This document shows, one piece after another, positions 47,547 to 57,100 of a stretch of DNA of 64,000 bases; within the stretch, counting starts at the first letter, position 1; each line of letters starts with the position of its first letter. The stretch comes from an uncultured Lachnospiraceae bacterium (GTDB taxonomy: Bacteria; Bacillota; Clostridia; Lachnospirales; Lachnospiraceae): contig CACYTU010000006.1 in NCBI GenBank assembly GCA_902777355.1, positions 18,962 to 82,961 of the forward strand, read 5' to 3'. A program made the position numbers and the translations under genes. The notes under the pieces were generated by a model. That model was not told the origin of the DNA, did no database searches, and was given only the letters and a program-made list of their open reading frames with translations.

Positions 47547-48911
47547 ATGGCTGTAAGAAATCGTGCCCGCTTCAACGATGACAGTATTCTTGCAAGATAC
47601 TTTGGACGTTCGTCCAATTATACAGATATCCCCAACAATCTTTTTGCAGAATACAATGTAAAAAAAGGTCTGCGAAACGAAGACGGAACCGGTGTCCGGA
47701 TAGGTCTTACAAGGATTTCCGACGTCATCGGATATACAACAGACGAGCAGGGAAGGGTCATTCCCTGCGAAGGCGACCTGCTCTATCGCGGCTATTCCAT
47801 CAGGGATCTTCTGAAGAACCGCCAGAAAAACTACGGCTTTGAGGAAACCTGCTTCCTGCTGCTGTTCGGCTATCTGCCCGACCATGAAGAGTTTGAGAAT
47901 TTCAAACAGTGTCTTGCCCTGCGGTATGAACTGCCCGAAAGTTTTCTGGCCAATGAGCTCCTTCTCAAGCCCGCCCGGAACCTCATGAACAAGCTGCAGT
48001 CCTCGGTACTTTCTCTATATAACTATGATGAAACGCCCGATGAGACAGACGTGTACCAAAACCTTCTGAAGGGAATCAATCTGATTGCAAAGTTCCCTGC
48101 CCTCGGCTGCTATGCCTATTACACCAAAGTTCATTCCTTTGACCGGAGCTCGCTGATCATCCACTATCCCCGTCGGGACTATTCGATTGCTGAGAACATT
48201 CTCTACATGCTTCGCCCCGATGGCAAATTCACTGATCACGAAGCCAACCTGCTCGATGCCATCCTGCTGATCCATGCGGATCACGGCGGTGGTAACAACT
48301 CGACTTTTACCAATGTCGTCGTAGGTTCAACCGGCACAGACATTTACTCCGCACTCAGTGCCTCCATCGGCTCCCTCAAGGGTCCCAAACACGGCGGAGC
48401 CAACATTTCCGTCTCCAGAATGATGCAGCAGGTTATTGCGGACCTTGACTATACGGCTGACAAAGACCAGATCCGCAAGATCGTCAATTCGATCCTCGAT
48501 CACAATTATTACGATTACAGCGGCCTGATCTATGGCTTCGGACACGCAGTGTATACCCTGAGTGATCCACGTGCCGAGCTCCTGCGCAAACTCTGCCGCA
48601 ATCTCGCTGAGGAACAGGGCTGTATGTACAAGTTTACCTTCTACAAGCTGTTTGAGGATACAGTCCGCGAAGTGGTCCAGGAGAGAAAGGGCTTAGTCTT
48701 CCCTTCCAATGTAGACTTCTATTCCGGCCTCGCCTACCGCATGCTGGGCATTCCCGAAGAGCTCTTTACCCCGCTCTTTGCCACCGCCCGCGTAGCCGGC
48801 TGGGTCGCCCACAATCTGGAAAACAAGCTCTACGACGGAAAGATTATGCGCCCCGCAACGAAATACGTGGGAGACAAACAGGATTTTGTTCCCATGGAGC
48901 AGCGCAGGTAA
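47547..48911 (+). CDS. gltA: Citrate synthase
   Basis: Condenses oxaloacetate and acetyl-CoA. The 454-residue protein shows LLYRGYSIRDLLKN, ILLIHADHGGGNNSTFT with an active-site histidine, GSLKGPKHGGANISVSRM, the GFGHAVYTLSDPRAELL block with a second histidine, and the C-terminal RVAGWVAHNLEN with the substrate-binding arginine region nearby. The sequence order matches type I citrate synthases. A methylcitrate role cannot be excluded. GGAGG precedes the ATG and a strong terminator follows. With pyc it would feed 2-oxoglutarate and glutamate synthesis. Confidence 0.93.
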   Translation: MAVRNRARFNDDSILARYFGRSSNYTDIPNNLFAEYNVKKGLRNEDGTGVRIGLTRISDVIGYTTDEQGRVIPCEGDLLYRGYSIRDLLKNRQKNYGFEETCFLLLFGYLPDHEEFENFKQCLALRYELPESFLANELLLKPARNLMNKLQSSVLSLYNYDETPDETDVYQNLLKGINLIAKFPALGCYAYYTKVHSFDRSSLIIHYPRRDYSIAENILYMLRPDGKFTDHEANLLDAILLIHADHGGGNNSTFTNVVVGSTGTDIYSALSASIGSLKGPKHGGANISVSRMMQQVIADLDYTADKDQIRKIVNSILDHNYYDYSGLIYGFGHAVYTLSDPRAELLRKLCRNLAEEQGCMYKFTFYKLFEDTVREVVQERKGLVFPSNVDFYSGLAYRMLGIPEELFTPLFATARVAGWVAHNLENKLYDGKIMRPATKYVGDKQDFVPMEQRR

Positions 48912-48943
48912 AGGGTGCCTGTGACTTATAGCTCTGACTGAAG

Positions 48944-48983
48944 AAAGGAGCTGTTCTCACGGCCGGGAACAGCTCCTTTTTTT
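48944..48983 (+). terminator. Terminator after citrate synthase
   Basis: AAAGGAGCTGTTC (48944-48956) pairs with GAACAGCTCCTTT (48967-48979), followed by a T run. Confidence 0.92.
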
Positions 48984-49084
48984 ATCTGGAAAATATTATA
49001 CAAAAAATCTTAGACAGGGAAGTAAGTTTGGACTGCTCCGGCACAGACATCCAGGAGCGAAAAAAAACATGAGGACAAGATTTA

Positions 49085-49792
49085 TTATTCTTCTTTAAAG
49101 AGTTCCTCAACCTCGTCCGGTGTCTCCTCAAATTTCTCAGCGATATCGGCAGCTTCCTCAGCGGGGGCAGCTTCTTCAGCCGCTTCAGCTTCCTCAGCGG
49201 GAGCAGCTTCCTCAGCGGGAGCAGCTTCCTCAGCCGCTTCAGCCTCCTCAGCCGCTTCAGCGGGGGCAGCTTCCTCAGCCGCTTCGGTTTCCTCTTCTGC
49301 CAGTTCCTCTGCTACAGCCTCATCAACTGCTTCAGCTACCGCTTCGTCCAGCTCATCTTCATCGGACTCCACGAAATCCTCATCAAAGATATCCTCTTCA
49401 GGCTCTTCCTGCAGTGCCTCTTTAACTTTTTCGGCTCCGTCCGCAAAAACATCCTTTACCTTGCCGGCTGTCTCACCGACCACTTCAAGAACAGTTTCAC
49501 CCTTGGGACCGATTGCCTCTTTGATCCTTGTATAAGCCTGGGCTGAACCGTTTTTGATCGTAGTGTAGGTCCTGGAAGCAGCTGCTTTCACTCTTGCAGC
49601 CTTCTCTTCCTGGTCGGATTTGGCAGGCTCTTCTGTCTCTTCATCCTCATCATCGTCGAAATCATCATCAAAAATATCGTCATCATCGTCAAGGACGAAT
49701 TCTTTTTCTTTCTCTTCCAGATAATAGTAGACCGTCGCTGCCGTAACGCCAAGCACCGTACATCCGAATAACAATCTGCCTAATCTGCTCAT
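49085..49792 (-). CDS. Membrane-anchored acidic protein with Glu/Ala repeats
   Basis: A 235-residue protein. One N-terminal membrane segment (LGRLLFGCTVLGVTAATVYYYL) is followed by an aspartate run (FVLDDDDDIFDDDFDDDEDEE). A helix-forming middle (YTTIKNGSAQAYTRIKEAIG, VVGETAGKVKDVFADGAEKV) resembles YtxH-type proteins. About 100 C-terminal residues are built from EEAAPAEEA-type repeats. The real start is MSRLGRLL with GGAGG six bases upstream. The composition suggests an extended, highly negative tail. No function can be assigned. Confidence 0.7.
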   Translation of the reverse strand: MSRLGRLLFGCTVLGVTAATVYYYLEEKEKEFVLDDDDDIFDDDFDDDEDEETEEPAKSDQEEKAARVKAAASRTYTTIKNGSAQAYTRIKEAIGPKGETVLEVVGETAGKVKDVFADGAEKVKEALQEEPEEDIFDEDFVESDEDELDEAVAEAVDEAVAEELAEEETEAAEEAAPAEAAEEAEAAEEAAPAEEAAPAEEAEAAEEAAPAEEAADIAEKFEETPDEVEELFKEE

Positions 49793-49914
49793 CTTGATCC
49801 TCCATCTAAACATCAAAAAATGTCCGCAAATGCCCGAGAATGTGCGGCATTGCAGCCGCTTTTCCCGCTGCTTTAATCATGCTTACAGCCATGAGCAGAA
49901 CTCACAGACTCACA

Positions 49915-49968
49915 TGTAAGAAGCACCGCATTGCTAAGCGCCAAAGCGCTTTTGCTCTGCTTCTTACA
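49915..49968. repeat. Nested inverted repeat (11-bp outer arms)
   Basis: TGTAAGAAGCA (49915-49925) and TGCTTCTTACA (49958-49968) flank an inner AAGCGC/GCGCTT hairpin. It lies in the gene-free 49793-50118 spacer. Confidence 0.85.
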
Positions 49969-50032
49969 TACTAACTCATTTCTTATGAAAATAAAAGAGA
50001 AAAGTCGGCATGCCCGAAACTCTTTCAACACC

Positions 50033-50103
50033 GCTGAAGTGAAAAGTTAACTTCCAGTCCCCAAAGCGTCTGGAAGTTAACTTTTCACTTCAGCTGTTTT
50101 TTT
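50033..50103. terminator. Perfect 25-bp inverted repeat with a T run
   Basis: The left arm (50033-50057, beginning GCTGAAGTGAAAAG) is fully complementary to the right arm (50070-50094) across a 12-base loop. Seven T residues follow on the plus strand. It starts just past the stop of the minus-strand 50119 gene, so a 3' barrier role is plausible despite the orientation of the T run. Confidence 0.75.
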
Positions 50104-50118
50104 GAAGGAGAATGACGC

Positions 50119-51117
50119 TCACCAGGGCAGGTCCTCGTCGGCTGCCTGCCATCCATCTCCCATGGTCTCAAATTGACTGAAACCGTCATCTTGCGCGTCA
50201 TATAAGTCTCCGCCGGAAATATTGGACAGCAGCGATGCCAGATCAGGGTCATCCCCGCCTTGGCTCTGCTGACCGGATCGATCATTAGTCCGGGTGCCCG
50301 GGCGGGACTGTCCGCCTCTTCCTGCCCTGCCTGTTCCTGTTACTCCGGATCCTGTTTCTCCGGATCCTGTTACTATAGATCCTTTTTCTCTGGATCCTGT
50401 TACTCCGGATCTTGTTTCTCCGGATCTTGTTTCTCCGGATCTTGTTACTCCGGAAGAGATGAATACAGAATCTGCAGATTTAGTCTGTTCAGCCTTGTCA
50501 GCAACCGGCTTTTTCGCGGTTTTCCTGCCGCGTGCGCGGATTTCCTCATATTCTGTGAGAATCCTGCGGAAATTATCTACGATAAACCTCTGCGCTTTTT
50601 CATTGTAATAAACACGATAATACATGTTTTGACCCATACCGGCTTTCTCGGAATACAGACCCAGCTGCATGCCTTTTTCGGTGGGCACAGAGTTTTCCTT
50701 ACCTATATCCTGCATCATGCGCTTTTCCAGATATCCGTTTTCCCGCATCCAGTTTGTGATCACCGTAGCGGCAACGGGCATCTTCTGATCCTCCGGCAGA
50801 GGACGTCCGATCTGGTTCAGCAGATAAGAAATCTGCTGGTCCTGCTCATAGTGAAACTCAGACAGAATTTCATAGGGAAAAGTCTCGGCCAGAGAAGGCC
50901 TGGGGGCGGATTTCCGGGGAAGGGCGCCTACCTGACCGCCTGCTTTGTGGACGTCAGTGAGGATTTCCTCCACAAACTTCAGGCAGCGGTTCACATTTAT
51001 ATTTGTCAGTACGTCATTATCCGGAGCAGGTCTGTTTGTAACAGGGTTCCTTCCCTCTGCCATCCTTCTGATGTACTGAATCGCGACTTCCAGCCGCTTG
51101 AGATCATAGCTGCCCAT
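50119..51117 (-). CDS. Hypothetical protein with a winged-helix-like N-terminal half and a repetitive C-terminal half
   Basis: A 332-residue protein not recognised by family. Residues 1-205 are well ordered (LKRLEVAIQYIRRMAEGRNPV, DNDVLTNINVNRCLKFVEEIL, PVAATVITNWMRENGYLEKRMMQD, YYRVYYNEKAQRFIVDNFRRIL). The ITNWMREN-YLE pattern suggests a nucleic-acid-binding helix pair. Residues about 225-285 are Ser/Gly/Thr repeats (SGVTRSGETR type) encoded by 15-bp DNA repeats, and the acidic C-terminus ends in EDLPW. The start has GGAGG four bases upstream. It lies directly downstream of hydF on the same strand. Confidence 0.65.
   Translation of the reverse strand: MGSYDLKRLEVAIQYIRRMAEGRNPVTNRPAPDNDVLTNINVNRCLKFVEEILTDVHKAGGQVGALPRKSAPRPSLAETFPYEILSEFHYEQDQQISYLLNQIGRPLPEDQKMPVAATVITNWMRENGYLEKRMMQDIGKENSVPTEKGMQLGLYSEKAGMGQNMYYRVYYNEKAQRFIVDNFRRILTEYEEIRARGRKTAKKPVADKAEQTKSADSVFISSGVTRSGETRSGETRSGVTGSREKGSIVTGSGETGSGVTGTGRAGRGGQSRPGTRTNDRSGQQSQGGDDPDLASLLSNISGGDLYDAQDDGFSQFETMGDGWQAADEDLPW
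50335..50460. repeat. 15-bp coding repeats in the hypothetical gene
   Basis: TCCGGATCCTGTTAC / TCCGGATCTTGTTTC units recur about eight times in frame, encoding SG(V/E)TR/TG blocks. Confidence 0.85.
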
Positions 51118-51229
51118 CTTCCCTCCTGTCCTGCTGTTAGAGCTGCAAGATATCACTATATATATGATGTATTGTCGTCAGTTTATCGTAAATTTGTGGC
51201 AGCTTATCAAGCATTAGCCTGACACAAGT

Positions 51230-51395
51230 CTTCTGTCACAAAAGCGCTGCAAGATCCGGGAATTGGAATTACCGTACTCCCGTCTTCTATCACAAGAGCG
51301 CTGCAAGATCCGGGAAATTGAATCACCGCTCCTCCCGGTCTTCTGTCACAAGAGCGCTGCCAAATCCGGGAACATTGCCACGCTTCTCTTCAGGA
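51230..51395. repeat. 54-56-bp tandem repeat containing the hydF stop codon
   Basis: Copies start at 51230, 51284 and 51340 (CTTCTGTCACA or CTTCTATCACA, then AGCGCTGC and CCGGGAA). The third copy encodes the last residues of HydF (FPDLAALL) and its TGA. The first two repeat this 3' end, with the stop and the ribosome-unlike flank, in the spacer. Confidence 0.93.
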
Positions 51396-52572
51396 TTCCG
51401 TTCATGTATGCGATGGCAGTTCCGTAATTGGTCACCGGAACATTCTGCCGTACGGCGCGTCCGATCCTGCTCTGCATCTCACGTTCATTCAGCATGCATC
51501 CGCCGCAGTGGATGACCAAAGCGTAAGGCGTGAGATCCTCCGGAAACCCCGTTCCTGAAGAAGTCTCGATCGTGATGTCCTTCCCGGTCTTTGTATGCAG
51601 CCAACGGGGAATCTTCACTGTCCCTATGTCGTCACACTGACGGTGGTGGGTGCAGCCCTCCGAGATCAGGACGCGGTCTCCGTCCTTCAGATGTTCGATC
51701 TGCGCCGCGCCTTCCACTGCCGTCTTCAAAAACCCCTTGTAGCGCGCCATCAATATGGAAAAAGATGTGAGCGGAATGCTCTCCGGCACGTCTTTCTGCA
51801 CCCGGGCGAAGGCCTGGCTGTCGGTGATGACAATGGCAGGAGGTCTGCGCAGACTCTCCAGAGTCGCGGTCACTCCCTCCGTCTGTGTGCAGATCGATGT
51901 ACACCCGGCATCCAGTATATCCCTGATCACCTGCTGTTGAGGCAGGATCAGCCTGCCTTTGGGGGCAGCCTTGTCAATGGGAATGACCAGAATGACCTGG
52001 TCTCCCGCTGTGAGAAGATCCGATACCAGCCTGGGTTCCCGGCCCTGCTGTGCTTTCCATGCCCGATAAATCTCCCCGATTGTCTCCTTGATCTCCGTGA
52101 TTCCCTCTCCGGTCAGGGCACTGGCCCGGACAAAAGCCGGTCCAGAAGATTTGACCGCTTCGGTCGACAGAGGGGCCGACAGATCCGATTTGTTCCAGAC
52201 GATCACATAGGGGATTTTTTTCTCCTGAAACAGGCCCAAAAGTTCGCGGTCGCAGCCGCACATTCCCCTGCTTCCGTCTACGACCAGAACTGCAATATCT
52301 GTCTGAGCCAGAATCTTTCTGGTCCTCTGCACACGCAGCTCACCCAGCATGCCCTCGTCATCAAAGCCGGGGGTATCTATGATCACGACAGGTCCCAGGG
52401 GCAGGAGCTCCATCGCTTTTTTTACAGGGTCGGTTGTCGTTCCTTCCACTTGTGAGACAACTGCCAGGTCCTGTCCCGTGACAGCGTTTACAACGCTGGA
52501 CTTTCCGGCGTTGCGGCGCCCGAAAAAGCCTATATGTATCCGTTCTCCCGAAGGAGTGTCATTTAAACTCAT
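51346..52572 (-). CDS. hydF: [FeFe]-hydrogenase H-cluster maturation GTPase HydF
   Basis: HydF is the scaffold on which the di-iron subcluster of [FeFe]-hydrogenase is assembled before transfer. The 408-residue protein has the GTPase domain (IGFFGRRNAGKSSVVNAVTGQD, IDTPGFDDEG, VWNKSDL). After a dimerisation region comes the Fe-S domain, with CTHHRQC and HCGGCML, the CxH...HCxxC cluster ligands. The start at 52572 has GGAG; a longer in-frame reading is only repeat DNA. HydE and HydG are not in this window. The 3' end is part of a tandem repeat. It indicates an H2-metabolising anaerobe. Confidence 0.95.
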   Translation of the reverse strand: MSLNDTPSGERIHIGFFGRRNAGKSSVVNAVTGQDLAVVSQVEGTTTDPVKKAMELLPLGPVVIIDTPGFDDEGMLGELRVQRTRKILAQTDIAVLVVDGSRGMCGCDRELLGLFQEKKIPYVIVWNKSDLSAPLSTEAVKSSGPAFVRASALTGEGITEIKETIGEIYRAWKAQQGREPRLVSDLLTAGDQVILVIPIDKAAPKGRLILPQQQVIRDILDAGCTSICTQTEGVTATLESLRRPPAIVITDSQAFARVQKDVPESIPLTSFSILMARYKGFLKTAVEGAAQIEHLKDGDRVLISEGCTHHRQCDDIGTVKIPRWLHTKTGKDITIETSSGTGFPEDLTPYALVIHCGGCMLNEREMQSRIGRAVRQNVPVTNYGTAIAYMNGILKRSVAMFPDLAALL

Positions 52573-52600
52573 CTTTATTCTCCACAAAAACCAAATCGAG

Positions 52601-52663
52601 ATGGATATATGTTCATCTATCCAGACAAACCGCGCCGGGACGGATATATGTTTATCTATCCAG
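52601..52663. repeat. 39-bp tandem duplication upstream of hydF
   Basis: GGATATATGTTCATCTATCC (52603 on) recurs at 52642 with one change, spaced 39 bp apart, in the spacer between the FAH-family gene and hydF. Confidence 0.85.
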
Positions 52664-52733
52664 GCATGTCTTACCTGGGCGAAAAAAAAATCAATATTTC
52701 CCTTCATCCCATACCGATTCTGTTGTAATTTCA

Positions 52734-53693
52734 TTATTCCGTAATCACATTTGTCAGCGCACCGATTCCCTCAATCACACAGCTGACCGTGTCGCCGGGC
52801 TTGAGGAATCTGGGCGGGTCAAAGCCCATTCCGACTCCCTTGGGAGTGCCTGTGGAAATAATAGTCCCTGCCCGGAGTGTCATTCCGGCGCTGAGCTCGG
52901 AAATAATGCGCTCCAGACCGAAAATAAGCATATCTGTCGTGCTGTTCTGACGTATCTCTCCATTAACAATGCTGGCGATCCTGAGCTTGGGCGGCCATGC
53001 AAACTCATCCGCCGTCACGATACAGGGACCCATAGGGGTGAAGCCATCCAGGCTCTTGCCCAGGTACCACTGTGTGTGTCTGGTCTGGATGTTGCGGGCA
53101 CTGATGTCATTGAGGATCGTATATCCGAATATGCAGTCCTTCACCTCTTCCGGAGCGATCCCCTTTATGTCTTTCCCGATAATCACTGCAAGCTCGGCCT
53201 CATAATCCAGGGAATCAACCAGGTCCGTATAGGCGGGAACCGGCTCCCCGTCTCCGGGTGACCGGTATACACGCTTGGAAAAATACACGGGATAGCGGTC
53301 TTTTGATACAAAGGACTCACTGGAATAGGCCGCAGCTTCCTCCGCATGCTCAGTGTAATTAAGTCCCAGGCAGATCACATCCTGCAGAGGACAGGGAATC
53401 GGGGAGAGCAGCCTGCAGTCCTTGCCCACCACCAGTCCGGCTTCCTCTTCGGACTCATTGAATCTCTGGGCGATTCCGCTCAGATCCTGCATAATCTCCG
53501 GAGTGGCCTCGGCGATCATTGTATTCATATCCGGAAAAGAATATGCCGTATCTGCCAGCGGCAGAATCTTTTTGCCGTCAGACGAAATGATTCCGACTTC
53601 CTCAAGAGCCCGCTTAACATACATCCTGATTATCTCACTGGGATTGTATTCAGGTTCGTCTTCAAAATTTCTCTTGAATGTAACTAATCTCAT
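52734..53693 (-). CDS. Fumarylacetoacetate hydrolase (FAH) superfamily protein
   Basis: A 319-residue protein with the FAH fold: ICLGLNYTEHAEEA, YPVYFSKRVYRSPGDGEPV, the metal-binding LDYEAELAVIIGKD (two glutamates), GYTILNDISARNIQ and GTIISTGTPKGVGMG. Members include acylpyruvases, oxaloacetate decarboxylases and 2-hydroxyhepta-diene-dioate isomerases. The MRLVTF start fits the family, although no strong ribosome site adjoins it. It lies upstream of hydF on the same strand. A role in cleaving or isomerising ring-derived diketo acids is possible but not shown. Confidence 0.87.
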   Translation of the reverse strand: MRLVTFKRNFEDEPEYNPSEIIRMYVKRALEEVGIISSDGKKILPLADTAYSFPDMNTMIAEATPEIMQDLSGIAQRFNESEEEAGLVVGKDCRLLSPIPCPLQDVICLGLNYTEHAEEAAAYSSESFVSKDRYPVYFSKRVYRSPGDGEPVPAYTDLVDSLDYEAELAVIIGKDIKGIAPEEVKDCIFGYTILNDISARNIQTRHTQWYLGKSLDGFTPMGPCIVTADEFAWPPKLRIASIVNGEIRQNSTTDMLIFGLERIISELSAGMTLRAGTIISTGTPKGVGMGFDPPRFLKPGDTVSCVIEGIGALTNVITE

Positions 53694-53944
53694 ATTCAGC
53701 AGCGGGGCAGCTTCTCTTTCAGCCCCTTCCTCCTTTCCGGTTGATGCTGTTTAAAGATTCTCTTCCGCAAAAATCATGCGCAGCAAGACGGAGATTCCCT
53801 CTATAGTCTGCTATAGTCTTCTATCATGTTCGCCCGTAAAACAAACAACCAGAAACTCCTCTGTAATTTCGTGGCAAAAAAATCATGCCCGGCTTTCCGG
53901 TATCCATACCGGTATTTAATACCGGCATCATTATCATTATATAA

Positions 53945-53987
53945 TGAAAAAGCGACTTTCTGCCACAATAGAGGCAGAAAATCGCTT
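53945..53987 (-). terminator. Terminator after the surface protein gene
   Basis: AAGCGACTTTCTGCC (53950-53964) and GGCAGAAAATCGCTT (53973-53987) pair with one mismatch; on the minus strand a T run follows. No gene is seen in 53694-54177. Confidence 0.8.
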
Positions 53988-54177
53988 ATTCTTTCAGATG
54001 ATCTTTTTAAGCAGAACACAACCCTTTATATCTGGTCATGGCCTGTCTGCTTCAGGTGCTGTCTGATGGTTATCCAACCTTAAGCTCTGGCGGTGATATT
54101 GCCTTTGACGTTTCTCCGTCCGCTTAGCTGTTTTTGATGGTTACCATCCTTCTATCTTTCATTCAAATGATTTTGGA

Positions 54178-57100
54178 TCATTTTTTTGTGGAATCTGATC
54201 CATTATCTTTGTCCTGATCTTTCTTTTTATTGTTCTTCTTGTAGCGCTGAATCAGGACAACTGCGGCGCCGGCTGCACACAGTGTCAGCACCCACAGGAA
54301 AATGTTGGTTGTATCTCCGGTCTTGGCGGAAGTCGTACCTTTCTGCGAAGTTCCGGACGATGTCTTGGAGTTCGAGTTGGATCCCGTTGCGTTCTTGATC
54401 ACCAGTGTGGACTTGGGATTATCGCCGTCCTCAAATCCGTAGGTCAGCGTATGTGTTCCGACCGCGAGCTTGCTCAGAAAATCCTTCTTGAATGTGATGA
54501 CGACGCTGCCGGATTTCGCCTTGTAGTAATCCTTCTTCAGGACCTTTCCGTCTACCAGGATTCCCTGGAAATGGCTGAAGGCAGTCTTATTTTCGGTCTC
54601 TCTTATAATCTTGACTTCCAGGCTCTTGCCGGAACCCTTGGTCCAGGAAAGACTTGCGCCTTTTTCGACCTTATAGGTACCCTTGGTCAGTTTGGGGATG
54701 ACCGCGGTTTCAACTTTCTTACAACGCTCGCAGGTGTGCTCCTTTTTGCCTTCTGCAGTCAGGGTAGGTCTTGTGATTATCACCCATTCACCGAATTTGT
54801 GGCCAAGAGCTTTACCTGTATCCACAACCTTTGTCTGTTTTTCAAAAACACTGTTTTTGAATACTGCCGTGTAAGTGGTCTGAGCCTTTTCCGTACAGGT
54901 GGCTTCTTTCGTCTTCTTTGAGGTGGTCTTGACAGTCTCTGTCAGCTTATGCGATTTGTAGTTCTTACAAACTACCTGGGCTTTAACAGTGCTGTTATCC
55001 TTCGACCATGTATATGTAGGCTCACCCCATTCATGTTTAGTTGATTCAAAGCGGACGCCTGTCACAGGTGCAGCAGTTTCACCCTTCTTATAAACAGTTT
55101 CGACGTAAATATACTTGGAACCATCCTTGATGCTTCCGGTGCTGATCTCATGAGCAGAGGGGAATAAAATATCGGCCGTTTCAAATGTGATCTTCTTGGG
55201 AGTATAGTTTTCCTGATAACCCTGTTCTTTATTCCCGCTCTCTCCGGTAAGGGCTGCAAAAGCAATTCCGTCTGCCACTTTACACTGCACTACATATTTC
55301 TTTTCTTTAGAGAGGTTGATCTTGGAACTGCCGCAGACCACACCATAGGCCTTACTTGTTCCGTCAGCGGGTCCCGCCGTAATATTCATATTTGAATCTT
55401 TCAGGCTGAGTTCACCGGCAGCTTTTATCCCGTAAACAGCACAGGGAGCATTTACTTTTACGTCACTGTCCCCTGAAATAACTATATCTCCTGCAGTTTC
55501 TATGCCGCTGAAGGTTTTTACAGTGCTTTCATCCCCGGGGTTGGCGATTACAGTAATAACCGCGCCATCAATAGAAATCTTTTTTCCTGCATAGAGGACT
55601 GAATTCTTAACAGGCGGTTTATAAACATACGACTGCAAGGTGGCTTTTGCACCAGACTCCATCTTGAATTTGTCATGAGCATAGACACCGGTCCCATAAA
55701 CATCAGTTGTCAGGTTGGATCCCTTGCTCAAATTCAGATTTTCGCATTCGATTCCGTTAAGAATATCGTCAGTCTTTTCGTGATTAATTGTAATTGTGGT
55801 ACTGATGTCAAGATTGCCATCAGAGACAATGGCAGTTTTCCCACTTTTAGTGGTCAGCGTTCCTTTTCCTTTGATCTTTATTTCAGACTTCTTCTTTGAG
55901 TCTCCGGAAATGAATCGAAGAGCGCTTGCCTTCTCATCTCTTACAGATTCAAGATTTGTAAGTGTGATTTTATTCGTGCCTACAAGATTGATCGTATATT
56001 CTTTTTCACCTGTACCGGAAAGATAAATGCCTGCTGCAGGGGAATATGCATGATCATAGACAGCATTTGTGTTGATCACATAAACATTGTTGAAAGTAAT
56101 TATTTTTTTATCAAAATCAAACTCAATAAAGTTTCGATCATGCTTACCTACAGCATTTTTCCCATCAGAATCAGTATCGTTAAATGCGTACCCAATGTCA
56201 TTTATATACAGAGATGAGGACGCAGCATTCTTTGAAAGGTCCAGAGCATAATTGCCAACATAAAGAACTGGTTTGTTCTTGTCTTTGTTAGAGATTTTCA
56301 GGGTTGCCTTTTCCGACTTTACGGTTTTGCCGCCTTCATTTATCTCGCAGAAAAATTTCTGCCCATCATCATCCTTTGTCGTGGAAGGAATGCTCAGAGT
56401 AGCTGTTGTGGCAGACAAACCATCCAGTTTGACATCCTTACCCGTGGATTTATCATGAATATACCACTGGTAAGTAGCGGTTTCCGAGGGCGTTACGCTG
56501 AACTCAGCACCTGCCGGATACTCTACAGTCTGATCCTGAGGCTGAGACATAGCTGTCAAATCAGGAGTAACAGTCAGATCCGCCGAAGCTGAGTCTTCAG
56601 GCTCCCTCCCTTCATAAGATACCCTGCAGAAATAACTGCCTTCGTCATCCTTCTTTACAGATTCAATGACAAATTTAGGAGTTTTCGCGGTATCATTGCC
56701 GGTGATTGCAACTGCTTTTGCTGCTTCTTCTCCGTCCCCGTTTTCTTCGTTTTCTTCGTCTTCTTCCTCTTCTCCAACGTCGGAGACCTTATACCACTGG
56801 TATGTCGCCTTGGAGGGATCTATACCTTCTATATTGTCATTCAGCTCTACTTTGAATTCAGCCTTCTCAGACTCTTTTACCTCAACATCCTCCGGCTGGG
56901 TCTTTATAATGGAATCTTCGGCTCCCTCATCTGCAGCTTCCTCAGAGACATTCTCATCATCGCCTTCTTCCGCGATTTCCTGCGTGGTCGTGCCTGCGCT
57001 GCCTGTATTTTCCGAAGGGGCACTGTTCCCGTCGTCAGCCTGTGCCGCCTGTTCATCGGTTTTGGCAGCATTTGCGCCTTCTTCCTGTCCGGCAGCTCCC

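Noticed and set aside
52573-52734. N-terminal extension of hydF
   Set aside because: The extra codons are tandem-repeat DNA; the ATG at 52572 has a proper ribosome site and starts just before the GTPase domain.
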